From positions 1 through 64,000 of the forward strand of contig UQIB01000003.1 of the NCBI GenBank assembly GCA_900541015.1: 64,000 nt of DNA, in the 5' to 3' direction. The position numbers and the translations under genes are program-made. The DNA is from an uncultured Collinsella sp. (GTDB lineage Bacteria > Actinomycetota > Coriobacteriia > Coriobacteriales > Coriobacteriaceae). Of the stretch, positions 43,877-51,927 are shown in pieces. The notes under the pieces were generated by a model. That model saw only the letters and a program-made list of their open reading frames with translations. It did no database searches and had not been told where the DNA came from. The first letter of the stretch is position 1. Every line of letters starts with the position of its first letter.

Positions 43877-43952
43877 GGGTCGTTAGCTCAGTTGGTAGAG
43901 CAGGGGACTCTTAATCCCAAGGTCCAGGGTTCGACCCCCTGACGGCCCACCA
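43877..43952 (+). tRNA. tRNA-Lys (CTT), copy 1
   Basis: Acceptor GGGTCGT with ACGGCCC, D arm GCTCAGTTGGTAGAGC, anticodon loop CTCTTAA with anticodon CTT, T arm CAGGGTTCGACCCCCTG, encoded CCA. Confidence 0.95.
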
Positions 43953-43995
43953 CACGATATCTCCTCTAAAGTCCGCCACAACGGACTTTAGCTTT

Positions 43996-44071
43996 GGGTC
44001 GTTAGCTCAGTTGGTAGAGCAGGGGACTCTTAATCCCAAGGTCCAGGGTTCGACCCCCTGACGGCCCACCA
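43996..44071 (+). tRNA. tRNA-Lys (CTT), copy 2
   Basis: Identical over all 76 bases to copy 1, 43 bases downstream. Its last 19 bases recur at 44229-44247. Confidence 0.95.
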
Positions 44072-44081
44072 AAGCATGTTA

Positions 44082-44112
44082 AAGCGACTGGCTTAGGCTG
44101 GTCGCTTTTTTG
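44082..44112 (+). terminator. tRNA operon terminator
   Basis: AAGCGACTGG...CTGGTCGCTT followed by TTTTG, 11 bases after the second tRNA-Lys. Confidence 0.85.
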
Positions 44113-44228
44113 TTACCCCGGCATGGGGTCGAACCCGTCGGGGCGCGGAGCTGAGGAAATGCGTAAGCATTTACCAGCGTAGCGCGCAAGGCGCCTTGGC
44201 GCCGCAGCGGCCGTCTGCGCAGCAGGCT

Positions 44229-44325
44229 GACCCCCTGACGGCCCACCCAAAAGCATGTTAAGACGGTCAATTTCGGTTGGCCGTCTTTTTTATTAACCTC
44301 GCATGGGGCCGAACCCGTAAGGGCA
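44229..44325. repeat. Duplicated tRNA-Lys 3' end with second terminator
   Basis: GACCCCCTGACGGCCCACC at 44229-44247 is identical to the 3' end of tRNA-Lys copy 2 (44052-44070). What follows is also duplicated: AAAGCATGTTAA, a hairpin with T tail (AAGACGG/CCGTCTT, 44260-44291), then GCATGGGG-CGAACCCGT. So about 95 bases are repeated 177 bases apart. A tRNA 3' end as direct repeat is the usual scar of integrase-mediated insertion. The 158 bases between the copies hold no gene. Confidence 0.7.
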
Positions 44326-44333
44326 CAGACGCT

Positions 44334-45194
44334 TTACAAGTCGAGCCTGCCCTGGGGATCGGTGAAACCGTCAGTACCCTCCTTGAGTTTCTTCTCGTCT
44401 GCCTTCACGCGACGCTCGAGCTTTTTTGTATCCTCGGCAGGCGGTAGGTTCTCGGGGACAATTCCGCGGTCGATGAGGCTGCCTCGCACGCTCGTGTTGT
44501 TCTCGACGTGTTCTTGTTTGATCTGGTCCAGACCGTACAAGTCGTGTTCCTCGGCGTTGAAGGCCGTCATCGAGTTCGTGAGGTCCTTTGCTTTGATGAG
44601 AACATCGGCTAGCTTGTCCGCCAATGCAGCACTCTTGGGCACACCAAGCTGCCGCTTCATGTCCGCCGTGCTTCTGCCGCCGAATAACGCCTCATCGCCC
44701 TTCGACTTGATGATCGCGAATCCTTTGGAGTCCACGCCTCGTTTGAACGCAATGCCCGAGAGCTGTTTCTCTGAATCGGATAGCGAGTGGCGCGCCTGCA
44801 AGCGCTGAATCTCTGCGAAGCGCTGCTCTATGAGCTCCTGACGGCGTGTCTGCACGGCGAAGTACGCCTGTGCGAGTGCGATTTCGGGCTTGTTTGGGTC
44901 TCCGTTTTGGGCGATTAAATAGCATGCGTAGCGCGTCAGCTTGTAGTCTTTTACGGCTCGTTTGGCGATGCCGGCATCTACCATTTTGCTGGCCTCAGCA
45001 AAATGGGCGGCAACAGGCATTTTATTGGTGTCACACGATGCCATGGATCTCTTAACTGCAGTCTCAAAATTACGCCATTGGGTGTATCCGAGGGGTTCCA
45101 TTAAATCGCGTGCGAGCCAATACTCAACGCCGTCTTCTACATGGGCGTAGCTGTCAAGTTCGACACGCCATTTCTCGATATCCCTGCTGTCCAT
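44334..45194 (-). CDS. dinD: DNA damage-inducible protein D
   Basis: 286 residues, the usual length. BRO-N-type N-terminal domain: [36 protein letters not shown], then [39 protein letters not shown], both diagnostic of DinD. In E. coli DinD is SOS-induced and inhibits RecA filament assembly. Patchily distributed and often carried by mobile DNA; here it sits beside the duplicated tRNA-Lys end. Only a half LexA-like site (CGAAC) is seen upstream. It has more AT and rarer codons than its neighbours. Confidence 0.88.
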   Translation of the reverse strand: MDSRDIEKWRVELDSYAHVEDGVEYWLARDLMEPLGYTQWRNFETAVKRSMASCDTNKMPVAAHFAEASKMVDAGIAKRAVKDYKLTRYACYLIAQNGDPNKPEIALAQAYFAVQTRRQELIEQRFAEIQRLQARHSLSDSEKQLSGIAFKRGVDSKGFAIIKSKGDEALFGGRSTADMKRQLGVPKSAALADKLADVLIKAKDLTNSMTAFNAEEHDLYGLDQIKQEHVENNTSVRGSLIDRGIVPENLPPAEDTKKLERRVKADEKKLKEGTDGFTDPQGRLDL

Positions 45195-45355
45195 ATCTCT
45201 TCCTTTCTGTTCGTTTGTCTACGTGGACTATGTCGACTCCGTATTCAGAATGAGTATATTTGCCCGCGCGGACACGAATGGGCCCTGTGTCGCTTTGAGC
45301 TCACGGGACCCATTAATATCGAGAAGTTGTGTTCTGCTCTGGAGGGGTGCTCGGC

Positions 45356-46882
45356 TTAGTCCGCTCGATAGTGCGAACCCAGGCTTTCGGTCCGCTTGCG
45401 CATGGCTTTGACCATTTCCTGTGCTAGTTGAATCTGCGATTGCAGGCGGGCGAGGGCAGCGATTTCGCTGTCGTTGGCATGTGGCTTATTTAGAGCCGTG
45501 GCTTCGTCTTGCAGGCTTTCAAGCTGTTGCAGGGCCTCGGATAGGCCTGTTTCGGCCCTGTTGATCATGCAATAGGTGCTCATCGTGTGCCTAAGGCTGT
45601 GTGTCAGGCGTTCGGCATCTGTTGTGGCAATGCCGTACTGGGGGAGGGTGATATCCGCCTTCAGGGCTGCCTCAGGCTCCTTCTGCGCTGCAAGGGCTGC
45701 CGATGCGCCCGCGATGCGCCCGAACACGATGCCGTTGGCACTTGATAAGCCACCAATGCGGTCGGCGCCGTGCATGCCGCCTGTCGCCTCGCCGCAAGCG
45801 TAGAGGCCCTCAACGCCCGTGTGCGCGGTCTTATCGATCTTGATGCCGCCGTTAGCGGCGTGGGCATACATCGCAACGCGCATCTCGTCAGTCGGGGCGA
45901 TGCCGTGCTCGTCTTGCAGCCAGGTGGCAAAGGTCTGCACAAACTCTGGGACATCCTCGCGGGGGAAGTCGTAGTGGAGTGCCAGGCCTTCGGCACCTGC
46001 CTGATCGATGGCAAGATCGATAGCGCGGGAGGCCAAGCGTGACGTGAAGGGACCATATCCAGAGCGCTGCTCGAGCAGGTCGTCCAGCTTGTCGTCGGCA
46101 ATATCTACCGGCTGGTCTACATGTACGTAACGCCAGGTCTTCTCGTTGAAGACAAGGTTGCGCTTAGGTTCAATGAAGCCGGGCATCATCTGCATGAACT
46201 CTATATTAGTAAGCGATGCGCCGTGCGCCAGCGCGATGGCCTGCGAGGAGCTGAGCACATCAGCCGACGTAAGGCTGCGCTCGAACAGGCCGCCTGTGCC
46301 ACCGGCTGCGATGATCGTGGCCTTGGCAGCAAAGGGCACGATTCGATCTTTGGTAAGGTCGTAGAGAACGGACCCGGTTATTCTGCCGTTCGTGTCCTCA
46401 ACAAGGTCGATAAGCTCATGGCGGGGGAGCAGGCGAATGCCGAGCGACTCGATCCGGGTCGTCAGAGCGTCCTCAAGGGGCTTGCGGGTGAGGCCGCGCC
46501 ACATGCGCGTCTTGTGGTCAAAGCAGGGGATAAATTGCTTTTGCTGAGCACTCTCGGCGCTTTGCGGACGCTGGAGCTCAACGCCCAGGTCTTGCTCGAG
46601 CCAGTCAATCGCTTGGGGAATGCCGTGGACGAACGTTTGGACGAGTTCGGGGTCGGCAACGCCGCCGCCGACGGTCTGGATGGTGTCGATGAGTTCCTGC
46701 TCGTCGTCTTCGTCGACGGGACCGATGAGGCCGAGGCCCCAGGTACCCGGGAAGAAGCTCGATCCACTCATGGTCTTGCCGGCGCTTGCCACAGTGACGG
46801 TTGCACCCGTGCGTGCCGCTTCGATGGCGGCGCAAAGGCCCGCAATGCCAGCTCCAATTACCAGTACATCAGTCGATTCCAT
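45356..46882 (-). CDS. FAD-dependent oxidoreductase, L-aspartate oxidase/fumarate reductase type
   Basis: 508 residues from the ATG at 46882. FAD-binding N-terminus VLVIGAGIAGLCAAIEAA, then GSSFFPGTWGLGL, and LYACGEATGGMHGADRIGGLSSANGIVFG near residue 380, all as in the FAD_binding_2 family. The C-terminal helical part (LRHTMSTYCMINRAETGLSEALQQLESL) is that of NadB and SdhA. Closest in layout to L-aspartate oxidase, but no nadA or nadC adjoins it, so the substrate stays open. Confidence 0.75.
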   Translation of the reverse strand: MESTDVLVIGAGIAGLCAAIEAARTGATVTVASAGKTMSGSSFFPGTWGLGLIGPVDEDDEQELIDTIQTVGGGVADPELVQTFVHGIPQAIDWLEQDLGVELQRPQSAESAQQKQFIPCFDHKTRMWRGLTRKPLEDALTTRIESLGIRLLPRHELIDLVEDTNGRITGSVLYDLTKDRIVPFAAKATIIAAGGTGGLFERSLTSADVLSSSQAIALAHGASLTNIEFMQMMPGFIEPKRNLVFNEKTWRYVHVDQPVDIADDKLDDLLEQRSGYGPFTSRLASRAIDLAIDQAGAEGLALHYDFPREDVPEFVQTFATWLQDEHGIAPTDEMRVAMYAHAANGGIKIDKTAHTGVEGLYACGEATGGMHGADRIGGLSSANGIVFGRIAGASAALAAQKEPEAALKADITLPQYGIATTDAERLTHSLRHTMSTYCMINRAETGLSEALQQLESLQDEATALNKPHANDSEIAALARLQSQIQLAQEMVKAMRKRTESLGSHYRAD

Positions 46883-47070
46883 CGGATTCCTTTCTCGTCC
46901 GGCGCATTGTCGCACGGGTGATCGGCAATGGGGCCGCAAAGACCCGGCAAATCGGTAAAGGGCAAATATGGCAGGTGGGTGTCATGGACGCTCTGACGCT
47001 CCATCTCATCACATCTTGTATTTCGCCCCAACTGATATATCGGCATTAGCTACCCTGCGACAGCGCAAAC

Positions 47071-47103
47071 AAAAAGAGCCGCTACCCGGGTGGGTAGCGG
47101 CTC
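47071..47103 (-). terminator. Terminator of the NifU-like/GGGtGRT operon
   Basis: GAGCCGCTACCC and GGGTAGCGGCTC form a perfect 12-bp stem; five Ts follow on the minus strand. It lies 36 bases after the GGGtGRT stop. Confidence 0.9.
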
Positions 47104-47138
47104 CAAAGCTCAACTATATGAGCATCGCGCGGGCGCGA

Positions 47139-48143
47139 TTAGGCCTTGAGGGCCTCCTCGACGGCGACAGCGCAGGCGACGGTGGCACCGACCATGGGGT
47201 TGTTGCCCATGCCGATGAGACCCATCATGTCGACGTGCGCAGGCACGGAGGAAGAACCGGCGAACTGGGCGTCGGAGTGCATGCGGCCCATGGTGTCGGT
47301 CATGCCGTAAGAGGCAGGGCCGGCGCCCATGTTGTCCGGGTGCAGGGTACGGCCAGTGCCGCCACCAGAAGCGACAGAGAAGTACTTCTTGCCAGCCTCG
47401 AGGCGCTCCTTCTTGTAGGTGCCAGCGACGGGGTGCTGGAAGCGCGTGGGGTTGGTGGAGTTACCGGTGATCGAGATGTCGACGTTCTCGTGCCACATGA
47501 TGGCAACGCCCTCGCGGACGTCGTCGGCGCCGTAGCAGTTGACGGCGGCGCGGGGACCATCGGAGTAGGGGATGGTCTCGACGACCTTGAGCTCGCCCGT
47601 GAAGTAGTCGAACTGGGTCTTCACGTAGGTGAAGCCGTTGATGCGGGCGATGATCTGAGCAGCGTCCTTGCCCAGACCGTTGAGGATGACGCGCAGCGGC
47701 TTCTTGCGAGCCTTGTTGGCGTTCAGAGCCAGGCCGATAGCGCCCTCAGCGGCAGCGAAGGACTCGTGACCGGCCAGGAAGGCGAAGCACTCGGTGTCGT
47801 CGGAGAGCAGCATAGCGCCCAGGTTGCCGTGGCCCAGACCGACCTTGCGGTCCTCGGCGACGGAGCCGGGAACGGTGAAGGCCTGGATGCCCTCGCCGAT
47901 GATGGCGGCAGCCTCAGAAGCGGACTTGGCGCCACGCTTGACAGCGAGAGCGCAACCGAGGGTGTAGGCCCACTCGGCGTTCTGGAAGGCGATGGACTGG
48001 GTGTTGTTGACGATCTCACGCGGGTTGAAGCCCTTGTCGGTGCAGATCTGCAGAGCTTCCTCGAGGGAGGCGATACCGTTGTCGGCGAGGCACTTGTTGA
48101 TCTTGTCAGCGCGGCGCTCGTAACCTTCGAACGTAACAGTCAT
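47139..48143 (-). CDS. GGGtGRT protein
   Basis: 334 residues, named for its motif, seen here as SGGGTGRTLHPDN near residue 265. Other strong segments are GLGHGNLGAMLLSDDTECFAFLAGHESFAAAEGAIGL and GLIGMGNNPMVGATVACAVAVEEAL at the C-terminus. Function unknown. It is almost always paired with the NifU-like gene that precedes it here by 18 bases, so the two form an operon. The low-ambiguity codon use suggests high expression. AGGGAGGG ribosome site. Confidence 0.85.
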   Translation of the reverse strand: MTVTFEGYERRADKINKCLADNGIASLEEALQICTDKGFNPREIVNNTQSIAFQNAEWAYTLGCALAVKRGAKSASEAAAIIGEGIQAFTVPGSVAEDRKVGLGHGNLGAMLLSDDTECFAFLAGHESFAAAEGAIGLALNANKARKKPLRVILNGLGKDAAQIIARINGFTYVKTQFDYFTGELKVVETIPYSDGPRAAVNCYGADDVREGVAIMWHENVDISITGNSTNPTRFQHPVAGTYKKERLEAGKKYFSVASGGGTGRTLHPDNMGAGPASYGMTDTMGRMHSDAQFAGSSSVPAHVDMMGLIGMGNNPMVGATVACAVAVEEALKA

Positions 48144-48161
48144 AGTTATTTCCCTCCCTTT

Positions 48162-48896
48162 CTACTCGTGAACCGGGAACACGCTGGCGACGGAGTGAGT
48201 CTCCTCGTCGGTGCGCGGGTCGATGTACTTGTCAGCGTTCTCCCACTGACCATAGTGGCCCATAGCGCCAGCGATGGCCTCCTCGGGGGTCTTGCCGGCC
48301 TTGACGGCGTCGGTGAACTTGCCGAGGTTCAGGAACTCGAACGCGATGATCTCGTTCTTGTCATTGAGAGCCATGCGGGTGACGTAGCCCTGAGCGAGCT
48401 CGAGGTAACGAGCGCCCTTGGCCTTGGTGCCGAACATGGTGCCGACCTGAGAGCGAAGGCCCTTGCCGAGGTCGTCGAGGGAGGCGCCCACGGGCAGGCC
48501 GCCCTCGGAGAACGCGGTCTGGCTGCGGCCGTAAACGATCTGCAGGAAGATCTCGCGCATAGCAACATTGATGGCGTCGCAGACGAGGTCGGTGTTGAGG
48601 GCCTCGAGGATGGTCTTACCGGGAAGGATCTCGGAAGCCATGGCGGCAGAGTGGGTCATGCCCGAGCAGCCGATGGTCTCAACGAGGGCCTCCTCGATGA
48701 TGCCGTCCTTGACGTTCAGCGTGAGCTTGCAGGCGCCCTGCTGAGGTGCGCACCAACCCACACCGTGCGTAAGACCGGAGATGTCGGAAATCTCCTTAGC
48801 CTGGACCCACTTGCCCTCCTCGGGGATGGGTGCGGGGCCGTGGTATGCACCCTTGGCAACGGGGCACATGTTCTCCACTTCCTGTGAGTACTGCAT
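48162..48896 (-). CDS. NifU/IscU-like Fe-S scaffold-type protein paired with GGGtGRT
   Basis: 244 residues from the ATG at 48896 behind AGAGGAGAGG. The NifU_N-type core has cysteines in GWCAPQQGACKLTL, ETIGCSGMTHSAAMASE and DLVCDAINV, matching the three-cysteine scaffold site only loosely. About 100 C-terminal residues (AKGARYLELAQGY to HPVHE-like end) are not part of IscU. The window also has a complete SufU (50175), so this protein probably does something other than general Fe-S assembly. A possible -10 TATTAT lies at 48990-48995. Confidence 0.8.
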   Translation of the reverse strand: MQYSQEVENMCPVAKGAYHGPAPIPEEGKWVQAKEISDISGLTHGVGWCAPQQGACKLTLNVKDGIIEEALVETIGCSGMTHSAAMASEILPGKTILEALNTDLVCDAINVAMREIFLQIVYGRSQTAFSEGGLPVGASLDDLGKGLRSQVGTMFGTKAKGARYLELAQGYVTRMALNDKNEIIAFEFLNLGKFTDAVKAGKTPEEAIAGAMGHYGQWENADKYIDPRTDEETHSVASVFPVHE

Positions 48897-49299
48897 GCCT
48901 CTCCTCTCTATCGTGTTGGCGTCCCGTCTGGGGGCCGTGGCTGGCGATTGCCGGGCGACCCTTCGAAAGGGACATGACATGCAGCCCCTATAATACCGCG
49001 AAATGCACGGAATATTCGGCGAACGGCTCAGTTTTCGTAGCGGGAAGTCCGGAAGTTTTAATTGAAACGGTTTAACTCTATGTTCTGTGGTCGTGAACTT
49101 CCGTAGAGGGGGTCCTTCTTGGGCAAGCTTTTGGTCAACTCTTGTAAGCGTTGCAGGGGTTGACCTGTTGCAACGGTGCCGTTCGCCGCCTGATTACTGC
49201 CTTTGGCCGCGCGAGTGTATTGTTTTGCGTGAATGTTTTGATGGCACGCTTCAATCGTGCTGTATTGGATGGCAAGCAGATCCCGGCGAAAGGAACGCC

Positions 49300-50109
49300 A
49301 TGCAGCGCGTTTGGAGAACGGTTACCGGCTTTTACCATGTCTGTGCCCGCGGTACGGGCAAGCAGCTCATCTTTGAGGGCGATGAGGACCGGTGGGAGTT
49401 CTTGGAGCTGATGCGTGAGTGCTGCCGCAAGGCGGGCGTGACGGTTATCGCCTGGTGCCTTATGGGCAATCACGTGCGTCTGGTGCTTGCAGATTACGAG
49501 GACGCGATGAGCGCGGCGATGCACCGGCTGCTTTTGACGTACGCGCGGCGGTTCAATAAACGCACGGGGCGCACGGGCCATCTGTTCCAGAACCGTTTTG
49601 ACCGGCGCTCGCTCGATACCGACTGGCAGGTGATGGAGGCTATTCGCTCCGTACACGCCGATCCGCAGGAGGTGGGCATCGGTCTCATTGAGCGTTATCC
49701 CTGGAGCAGCTTTGCGGAACATCTACGCTCTTACGACTGTGATGCGGCCGATGCCGCGAGGGGATTTTCTGATCCTTCTTGCGTGCTTGAACTTTTTGGT
49801 TCTGCCGAGGGCTTTATTGCCTATTCGCTTTCGACGCCCGACGGCAGCGAGCCGGCGCTGTGCGATATGAAAGAGACGGAATGGGAACGCCACGCCTTTG
49901 CCGACAAGATGGCGAAGTGCCTGGGCGTGCCGCTCAACGAACTCAAGACCGTTGCGCCCTCGCGGCGAGACAGAATCATTTTCGCTTTGCACGATGGCGG
50001 CTACACGGTGCGCGAGGTCGAACGGTATACGGGAATCAGCAAGAGTACCGTATCTCGTATCGTGCGCGCTTATGCGCGGGTGAAGGCACAGGCTGAGCTC
50101 TCGGAATAG
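49300..50109 (+). CDS. RAYT-like IS200 (Y1) transposase homologue with C-terminal HTH, catalytic residues lost
   Basis: 269 residues from the ATG at 49300 behind GAAAGGA. Residues 1-170 are the Y1_Tnp domain: FYHVCARGTGKQLIF, AWCLMGNHVRLVLAD, RRFNKRTGRTGHLFQNRF, and VHADPQEVGI. The HUH pair reads H58-V-R60, so the second histidine is Arg. The nucleophile tyrosine (Y in YIHLNP of relatives) aligns with Ser117 in RSVHADP. Residues 210-262 form a helix-turn-helix (GYTVREVERYTGISKSTVSRIVRAYARV). It looks like a domesticated DNA-binding protein. The 300 bases upstream hold no gene. Confidence 0.75.
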   Translation: MQRVWRTVTGFYHVCARGTGKQLIFEGDEDRWEFLELMRECCRKAGVTVIAWCLMGNHVRLVLADYEDAMSAAMHRLLLTYARRFNKRTGRTGHLFQNRFDRRSLDTDWQVMEAIRSVHADPQEVGIGLIERYPWSSFAEHLRSYDCDAADAARGFSDPSCVLELFGSAEGFIAYSLSTPDGSEPALCDMKETEWERHAFADKMAKCLGVPLNELKTVAPSRRDRIIFALHDGGYTVREVERYTGISKSTVSRIVRAYARVKAQAELSE

Positions 50110-50113
50110 AAAA

Positions 50114-50146
50114 TGGCCGAACCACTCTTGTCAAGCGATTCGGCCA
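50114..50146 (+). terminator. Terminator of the RAYT-like gene
   Basis: TGGCCGAA and TTCGGCCA pair perfectly around a 17-base loop, 5 bases after the stop; ACAAAAAT follows, so use on the plus strand is weak. Confidence 0.5.
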
Positions 50147-50161
50147 ACAAAAATCTTAAGA

Positions 50162-50196
50162 TTTGGGACAAGTTCTACTGATTATTTTGTCCCGTG
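50162..50196. repeat. TTTGGGACAA...TTTTGTCCC palindrome at the suf 3' end
   Basis: AAGATTTGGGACAA at the left and TTATTTTGTCCC at the right flank GTTCTACTGA. A near copy with the same flanks lies at 55590-55624, at the other end of the suf operon. It overlaps the last codons of sufU. Confidence 0.7.
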
Positions 50197-50609
50197 AGCA
50201 TGCCGTCGAGGGTGCGCCAGGCTAACTCGGCGCATTTGACGCGGGCGGGCATGTGCGAGATGTCCTGGAGCTGGGCGGCCTCGTCCAGGTCTTCCAGGTC
50301 TTCCTCGGAGAGCTGCTCGCCACGGATCATGGCGAGGAAAAGCCCTGCCAGACGACGTGCTTCCTCGACCGTCTCGCCGGTGATGAGGTCGGCCATGATA
50401 TCGGCGCTGGCCTGGCTGATGGCGCAGCCGTGACCGGTAAAGGAGGCCTCCTCGATCACGTTGTTCTCGACACGCAGCTGCAGAGTGAGCTCATCGCCGC
50501 AGCTGGGGTTGATGCCGTCGTGCTCGTGCGTGGGGGCATCCATCTCGTACTTGTAGTCGGGGTGCGAGTTGTGCTCCATAAACGTGGTAGAGGTGTACAG
50601 ATTACCCAT
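50175..50609 (-). CDS. sufU: SufU Fe-S cluster assembly protein
   Basis: 144 residues. Zinc-bound sulfur acceptor that takes sulfur from SufS. The three cysteines are in NPSCGDEL, GHGCAISQASADIM and RVKCAELAW, with the Asp after the first, as in Bacillus-type SufU. The start ATGGGTAA overlaps the sufS stop by 8 bases, so translation is coupled. Last gene of the sufCBDSU operon. Confidence 0.92.
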   Translation of the reverse strand: MGNLYTSTTFMEHNSHPDYKYEMDAPTHEHDGINPSCGDELTLQLRVENNVIEEASFTGHGCAISQASADIMADLITGETVEEARRLAGLFLAMIRGEQLSEEDLEDLDEAAQLQDISHMPARVKCAELAWRTLDGMLTGQNNQ

Positions 50610-51927
50610 TGAACGTGCTCCAAACGTGATGCAGGCCGGCGATGAACTTGTCGATATCGGCCTTGTCGTTGTAGAAGGCCACGCTGGCGCGGCAGCAGGC
50701 AAGGTTCTCGACGCCCAGCCAGGTGAGCAGAGGCTGCGCGCAGTGGTGACCGGCGCGGATGCAAACGCCGTCCATGTCCATGATGCTCGCGACATCGTGC
50801 GGGTGGATGCCCTTGACGTTAAAGCTGACGACGCCGTGGTGGTTGTCCCAATAGATGGAGCCGATGATCTGGACAAAGTCGAGCTGCATGAGCTCGCCCA
50901 TCAGGTAGTGGACGAGTGCCTTCTCACGGGTCTGGATGTTTTCGTAGCCTACCGTGTTGACCAGGTAGTCAAGCGCCGCGCCCGTGGCGAAGATGCCGGC
51001 GGCGTCCTGCGTGCCGGCCTCGAATTTCTCGGGGACGGGCGCCCAGACGGCGTCCTGCTCGGTGACCGAGTCGATCATCTCGCCGCCGGTGAGCATGGGC
51101 GGCATGGCGTTGAGCAGGTCCATCTTGCCCCACAGCACGCCGATGCCCATGGGGCCCATGGCCTTGTGCGCGCTAAAGGCAAAGAAATCGGCTCCCAGAT
51201 CGGCCACATCGACCGGCATGTGCGGCAGCGACTGCGCACCGTCGACGACCAGATAGCCGCCGTACTTGTGCACGAGCTTGCCGAGGTTCTTGACCGGATT
51301 CTCAACGCCCAGCACGTTAGAGACCTGACCCACGGCCAAGATCTTGGTCTTGGGGCCCACCTTGGACAGAACTTCCTCGGTCGTTAGCTGGCCGGTCTTG
51401 GTGGGGTAGAGGTAGACGAGCTTGGCGCCGGTCTCGCGGCAGACCTGCTGCCACGGGATCAGGTTGGAGTGGTGCTCCATGATGGTGATGACGACCTCGT
51501 CGCCCGGCTCCAGCACCGTGGGCGCAAAGCTCTTGGCGACCAGGTTGAGCGACTCGCTCGTGTTGCGGGTGAAGACGACCTCGTTGGCCTGGGGGGCGCC
51601 GATGACATCGGCGATCTGCTGGCGCACCTTCGCGATAGCCTCGGTGGCCTCGACGGACAGCGAGTACAGGCCGCGCAGGGGGTTGGCGTTCATGCGCTGG
51701 TAGAAGTCGCGCTCGGCGTCGAGCACGCAGGCGGGACGCTGCGCGGTGGCGGCGCTATCGAGGAAGGCGATCTCGGGGTGCTGCTGGAACAGCGGGAACT
51801 GCGCCTTGTAGGGGTTGGTCTCGATGTCGACGGTAGGCCAGCCGCGCGAGGCCTCGTCGCTGGCGTCGAGCTCCATAGGCTCCGGTGCGGTACAGGTGTC
51901 GCATTTAACGTGCTCGGTGTCGATCAT
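50602..51927 (-). CDS. sufS: Cysteine desulfurase SufS
   Basis: 441 residues. PLP enzyme that takes sulfur from cysteine. PLP lysine in FSAHKAMGPMGIG, histidine in MEHHSNLIPWQ, PLP-binding VDGAQSLPH, and RAGHHCAQPL with the active-site cysteine region of group II desulfurases. About 45 extra N-terminal residues precede the core (which begins near FPLFQQHPEIAFLDSAATAQ) and contain CDTC; relatives usually start at the core. Its start overlaps the sufD-like stop by 4 bases. Confidence 0.92.
   Translation of the reverse strand: MIDTEHVKCDTCTAPEPMELDASDEASRGWPTVDIETNPYKAQFPLFQQHPEIAFLDSAATAQRPACVLDAERDFYQRMNANPLRGLYSLSVEATEAIAKVRQQIADVIGAPQANEVVFTRNTSESLNLVAKSFAPTVLEPGDEVVITIMEHHSNLIPWQQVCRETGAKLVYLYPTKTGQLTTEEVLSKVGPKTKILAVGQVSNVLGVENPVKNLGKLVHKYGGYLVVDGAQSLPHMPVDVADLGADFFAFSAHKAMGPMGIGVLWGKMDLLNAMPPMLTGGEMIDSVTEQDAVWAPVPEKFEAGTQDAAGIFATGAALDYLVNTVGYENIQTREKALVHYLMGELMQLDFVQIIGSIYWDNHHGVVSFNVKGIHPHDVASIMDMDGVCIRAGHHCAQPLLTWLGVENLACCRASVAFYNDKADIDKFIAGLHHVWSTFNG

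Noticed and set aside
45195..45260. LexA/SOS box upstream of dinD
   Set aside because: Only the half site CGAAC is present, and the second half does not match.
46968..48887. A 639-codon open frame antisense to the GGGtGRT and NifU-like genes
   Set aside because: Spans two clearly coding genes and their spacer; no homology.
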